Source: Pseudomonas sp. SG20056 (lineage in GTDB: Bacteria > Pseudomonadota > Gammaproteobacteria > Pseudomonadales > Pseudomonadaceae). Taken from it: a stretch of 64,000 nucleotides of DNA. The position numbers were made by a program, and so were the translations under genes. The DNA lies in assembly GCF_031764535.1 (NCBI RefSeq), contig NZ_CP134499.1, positions 1,612,001 through 1,676,000 on the forward strand, given 5' to 3'. The notes under the pieces were generated by a model. It had not been told where the DNA came from. It searched no databases and saw only the letters and a list, made by a program, of their open reading frames with translations. Of this stretch, positions 25,244 through 36,708 are shown one piece after another; the stretch's first letter is position 1; the number at the start of each line of letters is the position of its first letter.

Positions 25244-26215
25244 TTAGGCGACCGCCACAACGTCGAGAATGCGCTGCACTACGCGGTCCTGGTCGATGCC
25301 GGCGGCTTCTGCCTCAAAGGACAGAATGATGCGGTGCCGCAGCACGTCGAACAGCACCGCCTGGATATCTTCCGGGCTGACGAAATCCCGCCCAGCCAGC
25401 CAGGCGTGGGCCCGTGCACAGCGGTCCAGGGCAATCGAGCCGCGCGGGCTGGCACCGTAGGCAATCCACTCGGCCAATTCCGGGTCGAACTTGGCTGGGG
25501 TGCGTGAAGCCATCACCAGTTGCACCAGGTATTCCTCCACCGCGTCGGCCATATAAAGACCGAGGATTTCCTGGCGTGCGGCAAAGATTGCCTGCTGGCT
25601 GACCAGTTGCTCGGGCTTGGTTTCACCGTTTAGCGCTTCGCCACGGGCCTGGGCGAGGATCTTGCGTTCCACGCTGGCGTCGGGGAAACCGATCTTCACG
25701 TGCATCAGAAAACGATCGAGCTGGGCTTCAGGCAGCGGGTAGGTGCCTTCCTGCTCGATCGGGTTTTGTGTGGCCATCACCAGAAACAGCGGCGACAGCT
25801 GATAAGTGCTGCGGCCCACCGACACCTGGCGTTCTGCCATGGCTTCAAGCAGCGCCGATTGCACCTTGGCCGGGGCGCGGTTGATCTCGTCGGCCAACAC
25901 CAGGTTGTGGAAGATCGGCCCCTGCTGGAACACGAAGCTGCCGGTTTCCGGGCGATAGATCTCGGTGCCGGTGATATCAGCCGGGAGCAGGTCGGGGGTG
26001 AACTGGATGCGGTGGAACTCGGCCTCGATACCTTCGGCCAGCTCCTTGATCGCCTTGGTCTTGGCCAGACCGGGAGCGCCTTCGACCAGCATGTGGCCAT
26101 CGGCGAGCAAGGCAATCAGCAGCCTTTCGATGAGTTTTTCCTGGCCGAGGATCTGACTTGAAAGAAAATGTCGCAGCGCGACAAGCGCTTCACGGTGTTC
26201 CATCGTTAAGCTCAT
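25244..26215 (-). CDS. MoxR family AAA+ ATPase
   Basis: A 323-residue MoxR-type AAA+ ATPase. It has Walker A in EGAPGLAKTKAIKELA (about residue 40), Walker B LVLADEINRAPAKVQ (about 106) and sensor 1 VMATQNPIEQEGTYPLPEAQ. The C-terminal lid carries YGASPRGSIAL. It should act as a chaperone-like ATPase, working on the VWA and DUF58 proteins encoded just downstream. It is the first gene of the cluster and is divergent from gdhB, with 173 bases between them. The second ATG (MEHRE, four codons in) is an alternative start. Confidence 0.95.
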   Translation of the reverse strand: MSLTMEHREALVALRHFLSSQILGQEKLIERLLIALLADGHMLVEGAPGLAKTKAIKELAEGIEAEFHRIQFTPDLLPADITGTEIYRPETGSFVFQQGPIFHNLVLADEINRAPAKVQSALLEAMAERQVSVGRSTYQLSPLFLVMATQNPIEQEGTYPLPEAQLDRFLMHVKIGFPDASVERKILAQARGEALNGETKPEQLVSQQAIFAARQEILGLYMADAVEEYLVQLVMASRTPAKFDPELAEWIAYGASPRGSIALDRCARAHAWLAGRDFVSPEDIQAVLFDVLRHRIILSFEAEAAGIDQDRVVQRILDVVAVA

Positions 26216-26388
26216 CCGGCAAATGTGACCAGCGAGTCTTGAATCTCGCCAGAGTTAAGTGGCAGCCACTTTAATGCAATCGCGGCCTCCTAGACTAACG
26301 TTGAACAACAAGGTTGTGGCGAAGGTCATTACTCGTGACTGCCTTGATCGAGTCCCCTGACGAATAACAAGCCAAACGGAGCAAACCC

Positions 26389-29300
26389 ATGGCGTTCTTT
26401 ACGGCGGCCAGCAAAGCCGATTTTCAGCACCACCTGCAAACGGCGCTGGCGCAGCACGTCAGTGAACAGGCTCTGCCACAAGTAGCCCTGTTCGCCGAGC
26501 AATTCTTCGGCATCATCGCCCTTGAGGAACTGACCCAGCGTCGCCTCTCTGATCTGGTCGGCTGCACCTTGTCGTCCTGGCGATTGCTGGAGCGTTTTGA
26601 ACCGGCCAAGCCCGAAGTGCGGGTATTCAACCCCGATTATGAAAAACACGGCTGGCAGTCCACCCACACGGCCGTGGAAATTCTGCACAGTGACATTCCG
26701 TTCCTGGTCGACTCGGTGCGCATGGAGCTGAACCGTCGTGGTTACAGCATCCACACCTTGCAGAACAGCGTGTTTAGCGTGCGCCGCAACAAGAGTGGCG
26801 AGCTGCAGGAAATCCTGCCCAAGGGTGCCCAGGGCAAGGATGTACAGCAGGAAGCGCTGATGTTCCTGGAGATTGACCGCTGCGCCAACGTCGGCGAGTT
26901 GAAGACCCTGGAAAAAGACCTGCACGAAGTATTCAGCGATGTGCGCCTGAGCGTCGCCGACTTCCAACCGATGAAAGCCAAGGCCAAGGAACTGCTGGCC
27001 TGGCTGGATAAAGCCAAGCTCAAGGTTGAAGGTGCCGAGCTGGAAGAGATCAAGGTATTCATGAGCTGGTTGCTCGACGACCACTTCACCTTCCTCGGCT
27101 ATGAAGAGTTCACCGTTGCCGACAGCGCCGGCGGCGGCAGCATGGTCTACGACGAAAAGTCCCTGCTGGGCATGTCCAAGCGCCTGCGCAGCGGCCTCAA
27201 GGTCGATGAACTGCATATCGAACCGGAAGCTGTGGCTTACCTGCGCGAGCCGCAGCTGCTGTCCTTCGCCAAGGCCGCCGTACCGAGCCGCGTGCACCGT
27301 CCGGCCTACCCGGATCTGGTGTCGATCCGCGAGCTGGATGCCAAAGGCAAGGTGGTCAAGGAATGCCGCTTTATGGGCCTGTACACCTCGGCCGTGTATG
27401 CCGAGAGCGTTTGGAACATTCCGTTTATTCGCCGCAAGGTGGCGGTGATCAAGCAGCGTTCCGGTTTCGACAGCAGCGCGCACCTGGGCAAAGAGCTGGC
27501 TCAAGTCCTGGAAGTGCTGCCGCGTGACGACCTGTTCCAGACCCCGGTGGACGAGCTGTTCAACACCACCATGGCCATCGTGCAGATTCAGGAACGCAAC
27601 AAGATTCGCGTATTCCTGCGCCGCGATCCGTATGGCCGTTTCTGCTACTGCCTGGCTTATGTGCCGCGTGATGTGTACTCCACCGAAACCCGCATGAAGA
27701 TCCAGCAGGTGCTGATGGAGCGTCTGCAGGCTACCGATTGCGAGTTCTGGACCTTCTTCTCCGAGTCGGTACTGGCGCGGGTGCAGTTCATCCTCAAGGT
27801 TGACCCGAAGAACCGCGTGCAGATCGACCCGCTGCGCCTGGAAAAAGAAGTGATCCAGGCCTGCCGTTCGTGGAAGGACGATTACACCAGCCTGATCGTC
27901 GAAAGCCTCGGCGAAGCCCAAGGCACCGAAGTGCTCAGCGAATTCCCCGGCGGCTTCCCGGCTGGTTACCGCGAGCGTTTCGCCCCGCACTCGGCAGTGG
28001 TAGACATGCAGCACCTGCTTAGCCTGAACAGCGAGCGCCAACTGGTGATGAGCTTCTACCAGCCGCTGACCCAGGGCGAGCAGCAGCTGCACTGCAAGCT
28101 GTACCACGCCGACACGCCACTGCCGCTGTCGGACGTGCTGCCGATTCTGGAAAACCTCGGCCTGCGCGTGCTCGGCGAGTTCCCCTACAAACTGCGTCGC
28201 GCCGATGGCCGCGAGTTCTGGATTCACGACTTCGCCTTCACCTATGCCGAAGGCCTGGATGTCGATATCCAGCAGCTCAACGACACCCTGCAGGGCGCTT
28301 TCGTCAATATCGTTGGCGGCGCGGCGGAGAACGACGGCTTCAACCGTCTGGTGCTGATGGCCGCCATGCCGTGGCGTGATGTGGCGCTGCTGCGGGCTTA
28401 CGCCCGTTACCTCAAGCAGATTCGCCTGGGCTTCGACCTCAGCTACATCGCCAGCACCCTGGTCAACCACGCTGATATCGCCAAGGAGCTGGTGCGCCTG
28501 TTCAAAACGCGTTTCTACCTGGCGCGCAAGCTCACCGCTGATGACCTGGAAGACAAGCAGCAGAAGCTCGAGCAGGCAATTCTCGCCGCGCTGGACAACG
28601 TTGCGGTGCTCAACGAAGACCGCATCCTGCGCCGCTACCTGGACCTGATCAAAGCCACCCTGCGCACCAACTTCTACCAGACCGATGCCAGTGGTGCGCC
28701 GAAGAGCTACTTCAGCTTCAAACTCAACCCGCGCGCGATTCCGGATATTCCTCGGCCGACGCCGAAGTTCGAAATCTTCGTCTACTCGCCGCGTGTTGAA
28801 GGGGTGCACCTGCGTTTTGGCGACGTCGCCCGTGGTGGTCTGCGCTGGTCGGACCGTGAGGAAGACTTCCGCACCGAGGTGCTGGGCCTGGTCAAGGCGC
28901 AGCAGGTGAAGAACGCGGTGATCGTGCCGATGGGCGCCAAGGGCGGCTTTATTCCACGGCGTATGCCGGTCGGCGGCAGCCGTGATGATGTGCTGGCCGA
29001 GGGCATTGCCTGCTACCGCATCTTTATCAGCGGCCTGCTGGACATCACCGACAACCTGAAAGACGGCGCCGTGGTACCGCCGCAGAACGTGGTGCGCCAC
29101 GACGGCGACGATCCGTACCTGGTGGTAGCGGCCGACAAAGGCACCGCGACCTTCTCCGATATCGCCAACGGCATTGCTGCCGAATACGGCTTCTGGCTGG
29201 ACGATGCGTTCGCCTCGGGCGGCTCGGCCGGTTACGACCACAAAGGCATGGGCATCACCGCCAAGGGCGGCTGGGTCTCGGTGCAGCGTCACTTCCGTGA

Positions 29301-31230
29301 ACGCGGCATCGATGTGCAAAAGGACAACGTCACCGTAATCGGCATCGGCGATATGGCTGGCGATGTATTTGGCAACGGCCTGCTCCTGTCGGAAAGTCTG
29401 CAGCTGGTCGCAGCCTTCAACCACATGCACATCTTTATCGACCCCAACCCGGATGCGGCCAAGAGCTTTGTTGAGCGTCAGCGTCTGTTCGATCTGCCAC
29501 GCTCCAGCTGGGCCGATTACGACGCCAAGCTGATTTCGGCGGGTGGCGGGATTTTCCTGCGCAGCGCCAAGAGCATCGCCATCAGCCCGCAGATGAAAGA
29601 GCGCTTCGATATCAGCGCTGACAAGCTGGCGCCAAACGAACTGCTGAACGCCTTGCTCAAGGCGCCGGTGGATCTGCTGTGGAACGGCGGTATCGGCACC
29701 TACGTCAAATCCAGCAAGGAAAGCCACGCCGATGTCGGCGACAAGGCCAACGACCTGCTACGAGTGGATGGCCGCGAACTGCGCGCCAAGGTTGTGGGTG
29801 AGGGCGGTAACCTCGGTATGACCCAACTGGGCCGAGTCGAGTACGGTCTCAATGGCGGCAAGAGCAACACCGACTTTATCGACAATGCCGGTGGTGTGGA
29901 CTGCTCCGACCATGAAGTGAACATCAAGATTCTGCTCGGCGAAATCGTCGGCGCTGGCGACATGACCGGCAAGCAGCGCAACAAGCTGCTGGTGGAAATG
30001 ACCGACGCGGTGGGTGGTCTGGTACTGGGCAACAACTACAAGCAGACCCAGGCGTTGTCGCTGGCCGAGCGTCGCGCCCGCGAGCGGGTTGGTGAGTACA
30101 AGCGTCTGATGAGCGCCCTGGAAGCAGCTGGCAAGCTGGATCGCGCTCTGGAGTTCCTGCCCACTGACGACGAGCTCAATGAGCGCGCCGCCAATGGCTT
30201 GGGCCTGACCCGGCCGGAGCTGTCGGTGCTGATTTCCTACAGCAAGATCGACCTCAAGGAATCGCTGCTGAAGTCCCTGGTGCCGGATGACGAGTACCTG
30301 GCGCGTGAGATGGAAACCGCCTTCCCGCCGCTGCTGGCGAAGAAATTCGGTGAGCCGATGCGTCGCCATCGCCTCAAGCGCGAAATCGTCAGCACACAGA
30401 TCGCCAACGATCTGGTCAACCATATGGGCATCACCTTCGTGCAGCGCCTAAAGGAGTCCACCGGCATGAGCGCGGCGAATGTCGCCGGCGCCTATGTGAT
30501 CGTGCGTGACCTGTTCCGCCTGCCGCACTGGTGGCAGCAGATCGAGGCGCTGGACTACCAGGTCCCGGCCGAGCTGCAACTGCAGTTGATGGATGAGCTG
30601 ATGCGTCTGGGCCGCCGCGCGACCCGCTGGTTCCTGCGTAGCCGTCGTAATGAGCTGGACGCGGCCCGCGATGTGGCGCATTTCGCACCGCGTATCGAGG
30701 CCCTGGTCGGCCGGCTCGACGAACTGCTCGAAGGCCCAGCCCGTGAACAGTGGCTGGCGCGCTTCCAGGGGTATGTCGAAGCCGGCGTGCCGGAAGAGCT
30801 GGCGCGTGTGGTCGCCGGTACCAGCCATCTGTACACCCTGTTGCCGATCATCGAAGCGTCGGACGTGACCGGGCAGGAGCCGGATCGCGTAGCGGCGGCG
30901 TACTTCGCCATTGGCGGGTCGCTGGAGCTGTCCTGGTACCTGCAGCAGATCACCAGCCTGCCGGTGGAAAACAACTGGCAAGCGCTGGCCCGCGAAGCCT
31001 TCCGCGATGACCTGGACTGGCAGCAGCGCGCTATCACCGTCTCGGTACTGCAAATGGCCGAAGGCCCGGCGGATATCGAGGAAAGGGTCGGTGTTTGGCT
31101 GGATCAGCACCGCCGTCTGGTGGATCGCTGGAAGGTTATGCTCGGCGAACTGCGCGCGGCCACCAACACCGATTACGCCATGTATGCCGTGGCTAACCGC
31201 GAGTTGATGGACCTGGCGCAAAGCGCCTGA
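26389..31230 (+). CDS. gdhB: NAD-specific glutamate dehydrogenase, large type
   Basis: A 1613-residue NAD-dependent glutamate dehydrogenase of the 180-kDa class, oxidatively deaminating glutamate to 2-oxoglutarate; the length is typical. The N-terminal half (1-700) holds ACT-like regulatory regions, and the catalytic core lies near 720-1200. Visible core segments include RFGDVARGGLRWSDREEDFR, VKNAVIVPMGAKGGFI (substrate lysine region), FASGGSAGYDHKGMGITAKG and VIGIGDMAGDVFGNG, the NAD-binding glycine motif. The C-terminal part is helical. It stands alone and ends in a very strong terminator. In Pseudomonas this enzyme serves catabolic use of arginine and glutamate. Confidence 0.97.
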   Translation: MAFFTAASKADFQHHLQTALAQHVSEQALPQVALFAEQFFGIIALEELTQRRLSDLVGCTLSSWRLLERFEPAKPEVRVFNPDYEKHGWQSTHTAVEILHSDIPFLVDSVRMELNRRGYSIHTLQNSVFSVRRNKSGELQEILPKGAQGKDVQQEALMFLEIDRCANVGELKTLEKDLHEVFSDVRLSVADFQPMKAKAKELLAWLDKAKLKVEGAELEEIKVFMSWLLDDHFTFLGYEEFTVADSAGGGSMVYDEKSLLGMSKRLRSGLKVDELHIEPEAVAYLREPQLLSFAKAAVPSRVHRPAYPDLVSIRELDAKGKVVKECRFMGLYTSAVYAESVWNIPFIRRKVAVIKQRSGFDSSAHLGKELAQVLEVLPRDDLFQTPVDELFNTTMAIVQIQERNKIRVFLRRDPYGRFCYCLAYVPRDVYSTETRMKIQQVLMERLQATDCEFWTFFSESVLARVQFILKVDPKNRVQIDPLRLEKEVIQACRSWKDDYTSLIVESLGEAQGTEVLSEFPGGFPAGYRERFAPHSAVVDMQHLLSLNSERQLVMSFYQPLTQGEQQLHCKLYHADTPLPLSDVLPILENLGLRVLGEFPYKLRRADGREFWIHDFAFTYAEGLDVDIQQLNDTLQGAFVNIVGGAAENDGFNRLVLMAAMPWRDVALLRAYARYLKQIRLGFDLSYIASTLVNHADIAKELVRLFKTRFYLARKLTADDLEDKQQKLEQAILAALDNVAVLNEDRILRRYLDLIKATLRTNFYQTDASGAPKSYFSFKLNPRAIPDIPRPTPKFEIFVYSPRVEGVHLRFGDVARGGLRWSDREEDFRTEVLGLVKAQQVKNAVIVPMGAKGGFIPRRMPVGGSRDDVLAEGIACYRIFISGLLDITDNLKDGAVVPPQNVVRHDGDDPYLVVAADKGTATFSDIANGIAAEYGFWLDDAFASGGSAGYDHKGMGITAKGGWVSVQRHFRERGIDVQKDNVTVIGIGDMAGDVFGNGLLLSESLQLVAAFNHMHIFIDPNPDAAKSFVERQRLFDLPRSSWADYDAKLISAGGGIFLRSAKSIAISPQMKERFDISADKLAPNELLNALLKAPVDLLWNGGIGTYVKSSKESHADVGDKANDLLRVDGRELRAKVVGEGGNLGMTQLGRVEYGLNGGKSNTDFIDNAGGVDCSDHEVNIKILLGEIVGAGDMTGKQRNKLLVEMTDAVGGLVLGNNYKQTQALSLAERRARERVGEYKRLMSALEAAGKLDRALEFLPTDDELNERAANGLGLTRPELSVLISYSKIDLKESLLKSLVPDDEYLAREMETAFPPLLAKKFGEPMRRHRLKREIVSTQIANDLVNHMGITFVQRLKESTGMSAANVAGAYVIVRDLFRLPHWWQQIEALDYQVPAELQLQLMDELMRLGRRATRWFLRSRRNELDAARDVAHFAPRIEALVGRLDELLEGPAREQWLARFQGYVEAGVPEELARVVAGTSHLYTLLPIIEASDVTGQEPDRVAAAYFAIGGSLELSWYLQQITSLPVENNWQALAREAFRDDLDWQQRAITVSVLQMAEGPADIEERVGVWLDQHRRLVDRWKVMLGELRAATNTDYAMYAVANRELMDLAQSA

Positions 31231-31261
31231 TAGATGCAGTGCAGGCCTGGCCTGCGCTGTT

Positions 31262-31312
31262 CCTGCCCCAATAAAAAGCCCCGCTTAGTGCGGGGCTTTT
31301 TATTGGGGCAGG
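31262..31312. terminator. 51-bp perfectly palindromic bidirectional terminator
   Basis: The 23 bases at 31262-31284 pair perfectly with 31290-31312 around the loop TTAGT. The core is AAAAAGCCCCGC / GCGGGGCTTTTT. Because the A/T tracts lie inside the stem, it can terminate both gdhB and transcription coming from the right. Confidence 0.93.
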
Positions 31313-31339
31313 TCAGGCGCCAGCACAGACGCAATTGCT

Positions 31340-31450
31340 CCCGATCTTGCGAGCTAGAGTCCTGCCAGGCAAAAACAGGCGAGGAAGCGGAGTGCACTGT
31401 TGTACATGAGCAGTACTCGTTTCACTCGCCCTTCGGGTCGCGCTGAAGCG
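31340..31450 (+). repeat. Dispersed structured repeat, copy 1
   Basis: A non-coding segment after gdhB related to the complement of 36495-36620. Shared blocks in the same order are GCGAGC, CAGGCAA, AGGCGA, GCGGAGT, a short AC-containing spacer, and ATGAGCAGT. Copy 1 lacks the terminal inverted repeat of copy 2, so its limits are approximate. The remainder of 31231-31528 holds the gdhB terminator and no gene. Confidence 0.55.
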
Positions 31451-31528
31451 CGTTAGCCATAGCGGCTTGCCGAGTCTTTTTAAAACGCCGCAGGGCCGAC
31501 GCGCAGCAGATCGTTGACCGCCCTAACC

Positions 31529-32203
31529 CTAGTCGTCGAAATCCATCCAGCCGCCCATCTCCTTCCAGCGGTTGACGATGCCGCAGAACAGCTCGGCGGT
31601 TTTCTCGGTGTCGTAACGTGCCGAGTGCGCTTCTTTGCCATCGAAGTCGATACCGGCGGCCTGGCAGGCCTTGGCCAATACGGTCTGGCCATAGGCGAGG
31701 CCGGCCAGGGTGGCGGTGTCGAAGCTTGAGAAGGGGTGGAACGGGTTGCGCTTGATGCCGGTGCGGTTAACAGCGGCATTGAGGAAGCCCAGGTCGAAGC
31801 TGCTGTTGTGGCCGACCAGAATCGCCCGCTTGCAGCTATTGGCTTTCAGCGATTTGCGCAGACCACGGAAGATTTCCGTCAACGCGTGCTCTTCGGTCAC
31901 GGCCATACGCAGCGGGTGATCGAGTTTGATGCCGGTGAAGTCCAGCGCCGCCTGTTCGATATTCGCGCCTTCGAACGGTTCGATACGGAAGAACTGGGTG
32001 TGCTCTGGGTAAAGGAAGCCGCCTTCATCCATGCCAATGGTGGTGGCAGCAATCTCCAGCAGGGCATCGGTGGCGCAGTTGAAACCACCAGTTTCCACGT
32101 CCACTACTACCGGCAGGTAGCCACGAAAGCGCGCGGCCATCGGGTGGCGCGGGCCGGAGTGGCTGCCGCTTTCGGCTTCGTCGTCGTACAGGTCTTCACT
32201 CAC
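31529..32203 (-). CDS. rnt: Ribonuclease T
   Basis: A 3'-to-5' DEDDh exonuclease of 224 residues that trims tRNA CCA ends and the 3' ends of other stable RNAs. The exonuclease motifs are [11 protein letters not shown] (ExoI, Asp and Glu), [15 protein letters not shown] (ExoII) and [14 protein letters not shown] (ExoIII, His and Asp). The start is GTG at 32203 and overlaps the pyrC stop by four bases (GTGA), so rnt is coupled to pyrC as in other Pseudomonas. An ATG 21 codons in would cut off only a variable N-terminus. Confidence 0.95.
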   Translation of the reverse strand: MSEDLYDDEAESGSHSGPRHPMAARFRGYLPVVVDVETGGFNCATDALLEIAATTIGMDEGGFLYPEHTQFFRIEPFEGANIEQAALDFTGIKLDHPLRMAVTEEHALTEIFRGLRKSLKANSCKRAILVGHNSSFDLGFLNAAVNRTGIKRNPFHPFSSFDTATLAGLAYGQTVLAKACQAAGIDFDGKEAHSARYDTEKTAELFCGIVNRWKEMGGWMDFDD

Positions 32204-33246
32204 GCGTGGCGCTCCAGCAGACGCCAGCGCAGGGTTTCACCGGCGCGCAGCGGGATAACGGTTTGCTCGCCCAGCGGCAGGCTGGCCGGTGCGGTCCAGT
32301 CTTCACGCACCAGGGTGATGCTGTCGGTGTTGCGCGGCAGGCCGTAGAAGTCTGGGCCGTTGAGGCTGGCGAAGGCTTCCAGCTTGTCCAGTGCATTGCG
32401 CTGTTCGAAGGCCTCGGCATACAGCTCGATGGCCGCATAGGCGGTGTAGCATCCGGCGCAGCCGCAGGCTGCTTCCTTGGCATGCTTGGCGTGCGGTGCC
32501 GAGTCGGTGCCGAGGAAGAACTTGGCGTTACCGCTGGTGGCCGCATCCAGCAGGGCATCCTGATGGGTGTTGCGCTTGAGAATCGGCAGGCAGTAGAAGT
32601 GCGGGCGAATACCGCCCACCAGCATGTGGTTGCGGTTGTACAGCAGGTGATGGGCGGTGATGGTCGCGCCGACGTTGGCCGAAGCGCTTTGCACAAATTC
32701 CACCGCATCGCGGGTGGTGATGTGCTCGAACACCACTTTCAAGGTCGGGAAACGCTCGACCACACGGCTCAGGTGCTCGCCGATAAAGATCTTCTCGCGG
32801 TCGAATACATCGATCTCGCTGCGCGTCACTTCGCCGTGTACCAATAGCGGCAGACCGACTTCGGCCATGGCTTCGAGCACCGGAAAAATCTTGTCGATGC
32901 TGGTTACGCCCGAATCGGAGTTGGTAGTCGCTCCGGCCGGGTAGAGCTTGGCCGCATACACAAAGCCCGAGGCTTTGGCGGTGCGCACATCGTCAGGCTG
33001 AGTCAGATCAGTCAGGTACAGCACCATCAGCGGCTCGAAACGGCTGCCGGCAGGGCGGGCGCTGAGAATGCGCTGGCGATAGGCATCGGCTTCGCTGGCA
33101 TTGCGTACCGGCGGTACCAGGTTAGGCATGATGATGGCGCGGCCGAAGGTGCGGGCTACATCGGCGACGGTGTGGGGCAGGACGCCACCGTCGCGCAGGT
33201 GGATGTGCCAGTCGTCGGGGCGCAGCAGGGTAAGGCGGTCAGTCAT
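32200..33246 (-). CDS. pyrC: Dihydroorotase
   Basis: A 348-residue class II dihydroorotase, the zinc enzyme closing carbamoyl-aspartate to dihydroorotate in pyrimidine synthesis. The HxH metal motif is in [10 protein letters not shown] near residue 14. The carbamylated lysine is in [15 protein letters not shown] near 100, and further histidines are in LLVHGEV and [10 protein letters not shown]. The late Asp ligand is in [15 protein letters not shown]. It is the first gene of a pyrC-rnt operon, divergent from motY across 205 bases. Confidence 0.96.
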   Translation of the reverse strand: MTDRLTLLRPDDWHIHLRDGGVLPHTVADVARTFGRAIIMPNLVPPVRNASEADAYRQRILSARPAGSRFEPLMVLYLTDLTQPDDVRTAKASGFVYAAKLYPAGATTNSDSGVTSIDKIFPVLEAMAEVGLPLLVHGEVTRSEIDVFDREKIFIGEHLSRVVERFPTLKVVFEHITTRDAVEFVQSASANVGATITAHHLLYNRNHMLVGGIRPHFYCLPILKRNTHQDALLDAATSGNAKFFLGTDSAPHAKHAKEAACGCAGCYTAYAAIELYAEAFEQRNALDKLEAFASLNGPDFYGLPRNTDSITLVREDWTAPASLPLGEQTVIPLRAGETLRWRLLERHA

Positions 33247-33451
33247 GGAAGCTTCCAGGCGGGCAAAACGTGGCGAGAATGCTACCGGAAAAGCCCCCTG
33301 GCAGCACGTTGAAAGCAGGCGCGGCAGGTAAAGCTGACTGAAGGCGGGATTGAATCATGGCCCGACTTGCAGAAGAGGCATAAAGCGCTGCTCAAGTTTT
33401 TCGCCGTGGCACCGATAGACAGAGGGTAAGCCGTATTCCCTGGAGTCTGTC

Positions 33452-34375
33452 GTGCGACCCTATCCACTCGCGGTGCTTTGCCTGCTGGCAAGCCAGCCCG
33501 TCCTAGCCATCAGCTTCCAGACCCGTCTGGAGAAGATCGAGTGGCAGGTCGAAGGCGATCAGTTCGAGTGCCGTCTGTCGCAACCCATTACTGATTTCGG
33601 TTCCGGGGTGTTTGTACGGCGAGCGGGTGAACAGGTGACCTTCAGCCTGAAAGCTCGTGAGCGCTGGCTGGGTGCTGGTAATGCCACCTTGTTGGCGGCG
33701 GCGGCGCCCTGGCAGCCGGGGCGCGGTGATATCAACTTGGGCTCGGTCAGCGTGGTACCGGCCGAGGTGCTATTCAACAGTTCGCAGGAGCAGGGCACGC
33801 GCTTGCTGACGGGGCTGTTGGAGGGGCGCAGTCCTCTGGTACGCCATCGCACAGCCATGGGGGGGGACGCGGTTGAAGTGCGTCTGTTGCCGGCCAAATT
33901 CAACAAGGCCTACCACGAATACCTGGATTGCACGGCCAAGCTGCTGCCGGTGAATTTCGATCAAGTGCGCAAGAGTCAGGTCGGTTTTCCAGGTGGTGGT
34001 GTTACGCTGGAACCACTGGCCCAGGCCAAGCTCGATATCATCCTCAGCTTTCTCAAGGCCGACCCCAGCGTCAATCGCATTCAGCTAGACGGCCATGCCG
34101 ACAATGGCGGCAATCGCCTGACTAATCGCGATTTGTCGCGCCGCCGTGCGTTGGCGGTGATGGAATACCTCAAGGCCAACGGCATTCCTGCCGAGCAGAT
34201 CACCATGCGTTTTCATGGTGAGCGCTACCCGGTGGCACCAAACAACAATGAAGCCAATCGGGCGAAGAACCGCCGAGTAACCATTCTGCTTGACCGGGTG
34301 CCGGAAGCGGCAGTGCCCCCTGCGCCAGAAGCGGAGCCGGCGCCTGCTGCTGCGGACCCTGCGGCCACCTCCTAG
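33452..34375 (+). CDS. motY: Flagellar T-ring protein MotY
   Basis: A 307-residue exported protein with a signal peptide (1-19, ending QPVLAIS), an N-terminal beta-rich domain (about 20-155) typical of MotY, and an OmpA-type peptidoglycan-binding domain (about 170-275). The latter is seen in [20 protein letters not shown] and [15 protein letters not shown]. The tail (280-307) is Pro/Ala-rich. In Pseudomonas MotY forms part of the ring around the flagellar basal body that supports the stators. The GTG start at 33452 follows TGGAG. Position beside pyrC and argG agrees with the P. aeruginosa arrangement as I remember it. An unspecific OmpA-family protein is the alternative. Confidence 0.85.
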   Translation: MRPYPLAVLCLLASQPVLAISFQTRLEKIEWQVEGDQFECRLSQPITDFGSGVFVRRAGEQVTFSLKARERWLGAGNATLLAAAAPWQPGRGDINLGSVSVVPAEVLFNSSQEQGTRLLTGLLEGRSPLVRHRTAMGGDAVEVRLLPAKFNKAYHEYLDCTAKLLPVNFDQVRKSQVGFPGGGVTLEPLAQAKLDIILSFLKADPSVNRIQLDGHADNGGNRLTNRDLSRRRALAVMEYLKANGIPAEQITMRFHGERYPVAPNNNEANRAKNRRVTILLDRVPEAAVPPAPEAEPAPAAADPAATS

Positions 34376-34506
34376 CGCCTGCAACTCGTCTGTTGTCCAA
34401 CAATTATCCGTCGCTTGGTCGTCACAAGCTGTCGCGCCTCTGTAAATCAGGCGGCATGGGCAGTAGAATCGTCGGTTTTCCCGCACAACCCCGTGGAGTT
34501 GATGGC

Positions 34507-35724
<1,218 letters not shown>

Positions 35725-35752
35725 TAGACTGGAGCACCTGCACCACACCAAG

Positions 35753-35774
35753 CCCCGGCCATAAGCCGGGGTTT
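35753..35774 (+). terminator. Terminator between argG and gloA
   Basis: CCCCGGC and GCCGGGG form a stem with loop CATAA, followed by TTTGCATTT. The T run is short. Confidence 0.75.
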
Positions 35775-35819
35775 GCATTTATAAGCCCACACAGCCGGGC
35801 ATTGATGAGGAGACACCTG

Positions 35820-36212
35820 ATGAGACTGCTGCATACCATGCTGCGCGTCGGCGATATGGATAAATCCATCGCGTTCTACACCGAAGTGCTGGGCATGACC
35901 CTGCTGCGCCGTAAGGACTACCCGGAAGGGCAGTTCACTCTGGCCTTCGTCGGTTATGGCGATGAAGCGCACAACAGCGTGATCGAACTGACCCATAACT
36001 GGGGCGTGGAAAGCTACGAACTGGGCACTGGTTACGGCCATATCGCCCTGGAAGTGGCGGATGTGTACAAGGCCTGCGAAGACATTCGCACCCGCGGCGG
36101 TAAGATCACCCGCGAGCCGGGGCCGATGAAGCATGGCACCAGCATTCTGGCGTTCGTCGAAGACCCGGATGGTTACAAGATTGAGCTGTTGTCGCCATCG
36201 CGCGCCGATTAA
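35820..36212 (+). CDS. gloA: Lactoylglutathione lyase (glyoxalase I)
   Basis: A 130-residue metal-dependent glyoxalase I that converts the methylglyoxal-glutathione adduct to lactoylglutathione. The four expected metal ligands are visible: His5 (LLHTMLRV), Glu in [10 protein letters not shown] near 56, His in GYGHIALEV near 74, and Glu in GYKIELL near 122. Its short length fits the bacterial nickel-type enzyme. The ATG at 35820 follows GAGGAG; the six upstream codons of the longer frame are rejected. Confidence 0.96.
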   Translation: MRLLHTMLRVGDMDKSIAFYTEVLGMTLLRRKDYPEGQFTLAFVGYGDEAHNSVIELTHNWGVESYELGTGYGHIALEVADVYKACEDIRTRGGKITREPGPMKHGTSILAFVEDPDGYKIELLSPSRAD

Positions 36213-36237
36213 GGCTGGCTGAGTCTGCTGAGCCACA

Positions 36238-36267
36238 AAAAAGCCCCGCAGTGTAGCGGGGCTTTTT
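36238..36267. terminator. Bidirectional terminator between gloA and the PA3496-family gene
   Basis: AAAAAGCCCCGC and GCGGGGCTTTTT form a perfect 12-bp stem around AGTGTA. It serves gloA on the plus strand and the small gene on the minus strand. Confidence 0.93.
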
Positions 36268-36279
36268 GTTGCCGGCGGG

Positions 36280-36459
36280 TTAGAGGTCGAAGTCGTATTC
36301 TGCCAATTGCTTGTGCAGGCGGCGCTCTTCGAGGAAGTTATCGATGATGCGGCGCTTGGTCAGGTTGGTCTTGGCAACCTCTACCGGCGCTTCGGTGTCA
36401 TCCGCTTCTTCGGCAACAAAGTCTTCGTCGAGCTCAAGTTCTTCTTTGTCAGTGCTCAT
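36280..36459 (-). CDS. Small acidic protein, PA3496 family
   Basis: A 59-residue protein starting MSTDKEELELDED, with a strongly acidic first half and a basic helical second half (TKRRIIDNFLEERRLHKQL). It resembles the PA3496 family, which is annotated as a putative envelope-integrity protein; that function is from family naming and is not visible here. GGAG lies eight bases before the ATG. The twenty-codon extension of the open frame runs into the repeat element and is rejected. It lies downstream of the rnf-nth operon on the same strand. Confidence 0.8.
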   Translation of the reverse strand: MSTDKEELELDEDFVAEEADDTEAPVEVAKTNLTKRRIIDNFLEERRLHKQLAEYDFDL

Positions 36460-36494
36460 AGATTCACTCCAGGCTACCAGGGCCATCCAGCTGC

Positions 36495-36620
36495 TGTGAA
36501 AACTACTGCGCTCGGCCATGCTGCGTTGGAAACCGGCTCACACTGCTCATTTACAGCTCGTAAACTCCGCGTGTTCGCCTATTTCCGTCTTGCCTGACCT
36601 TCGCTCGCTACGTTTTCACA
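36495..36620 (-). repeat. Dispersed structured repeat, copy 2, with terminal inverted repeats
   Basis: A 126-bp non-coding element bounded by perfect 9-bp inverted ends, TGTGAAAAC (36495-36503) and GTTTTCACA (36612-36620), with further inverted similarity inward (TACTGCGCTCG against TAGCGAGCG). Read on the minus strand it matches copy 1 at 31340-31450 in ordered blocks. It lies between nth and the small PA3496-family gene. It looks like a MITE-like or foldback intergenic repeat. Confidence 0.65.
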
Positions 36621-36708
36621 CAACCTGATTTGCGCACCTTATAGCGACAAAACCTGGGCGGGTAAAAAAGATTTTTTCAATCAGCTTATTGAACTGCTGA
36701 ATAGCGGC

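Noticed and set aside
26329-29727. 1132-codon open frame on the minus strand opposite gdhB
   Set aside because: Same reason: antisense shadow of a clearly coding 1613-codon gene. Its composition (many His, Gln, Val, Leu) is that of a mirrored frame.
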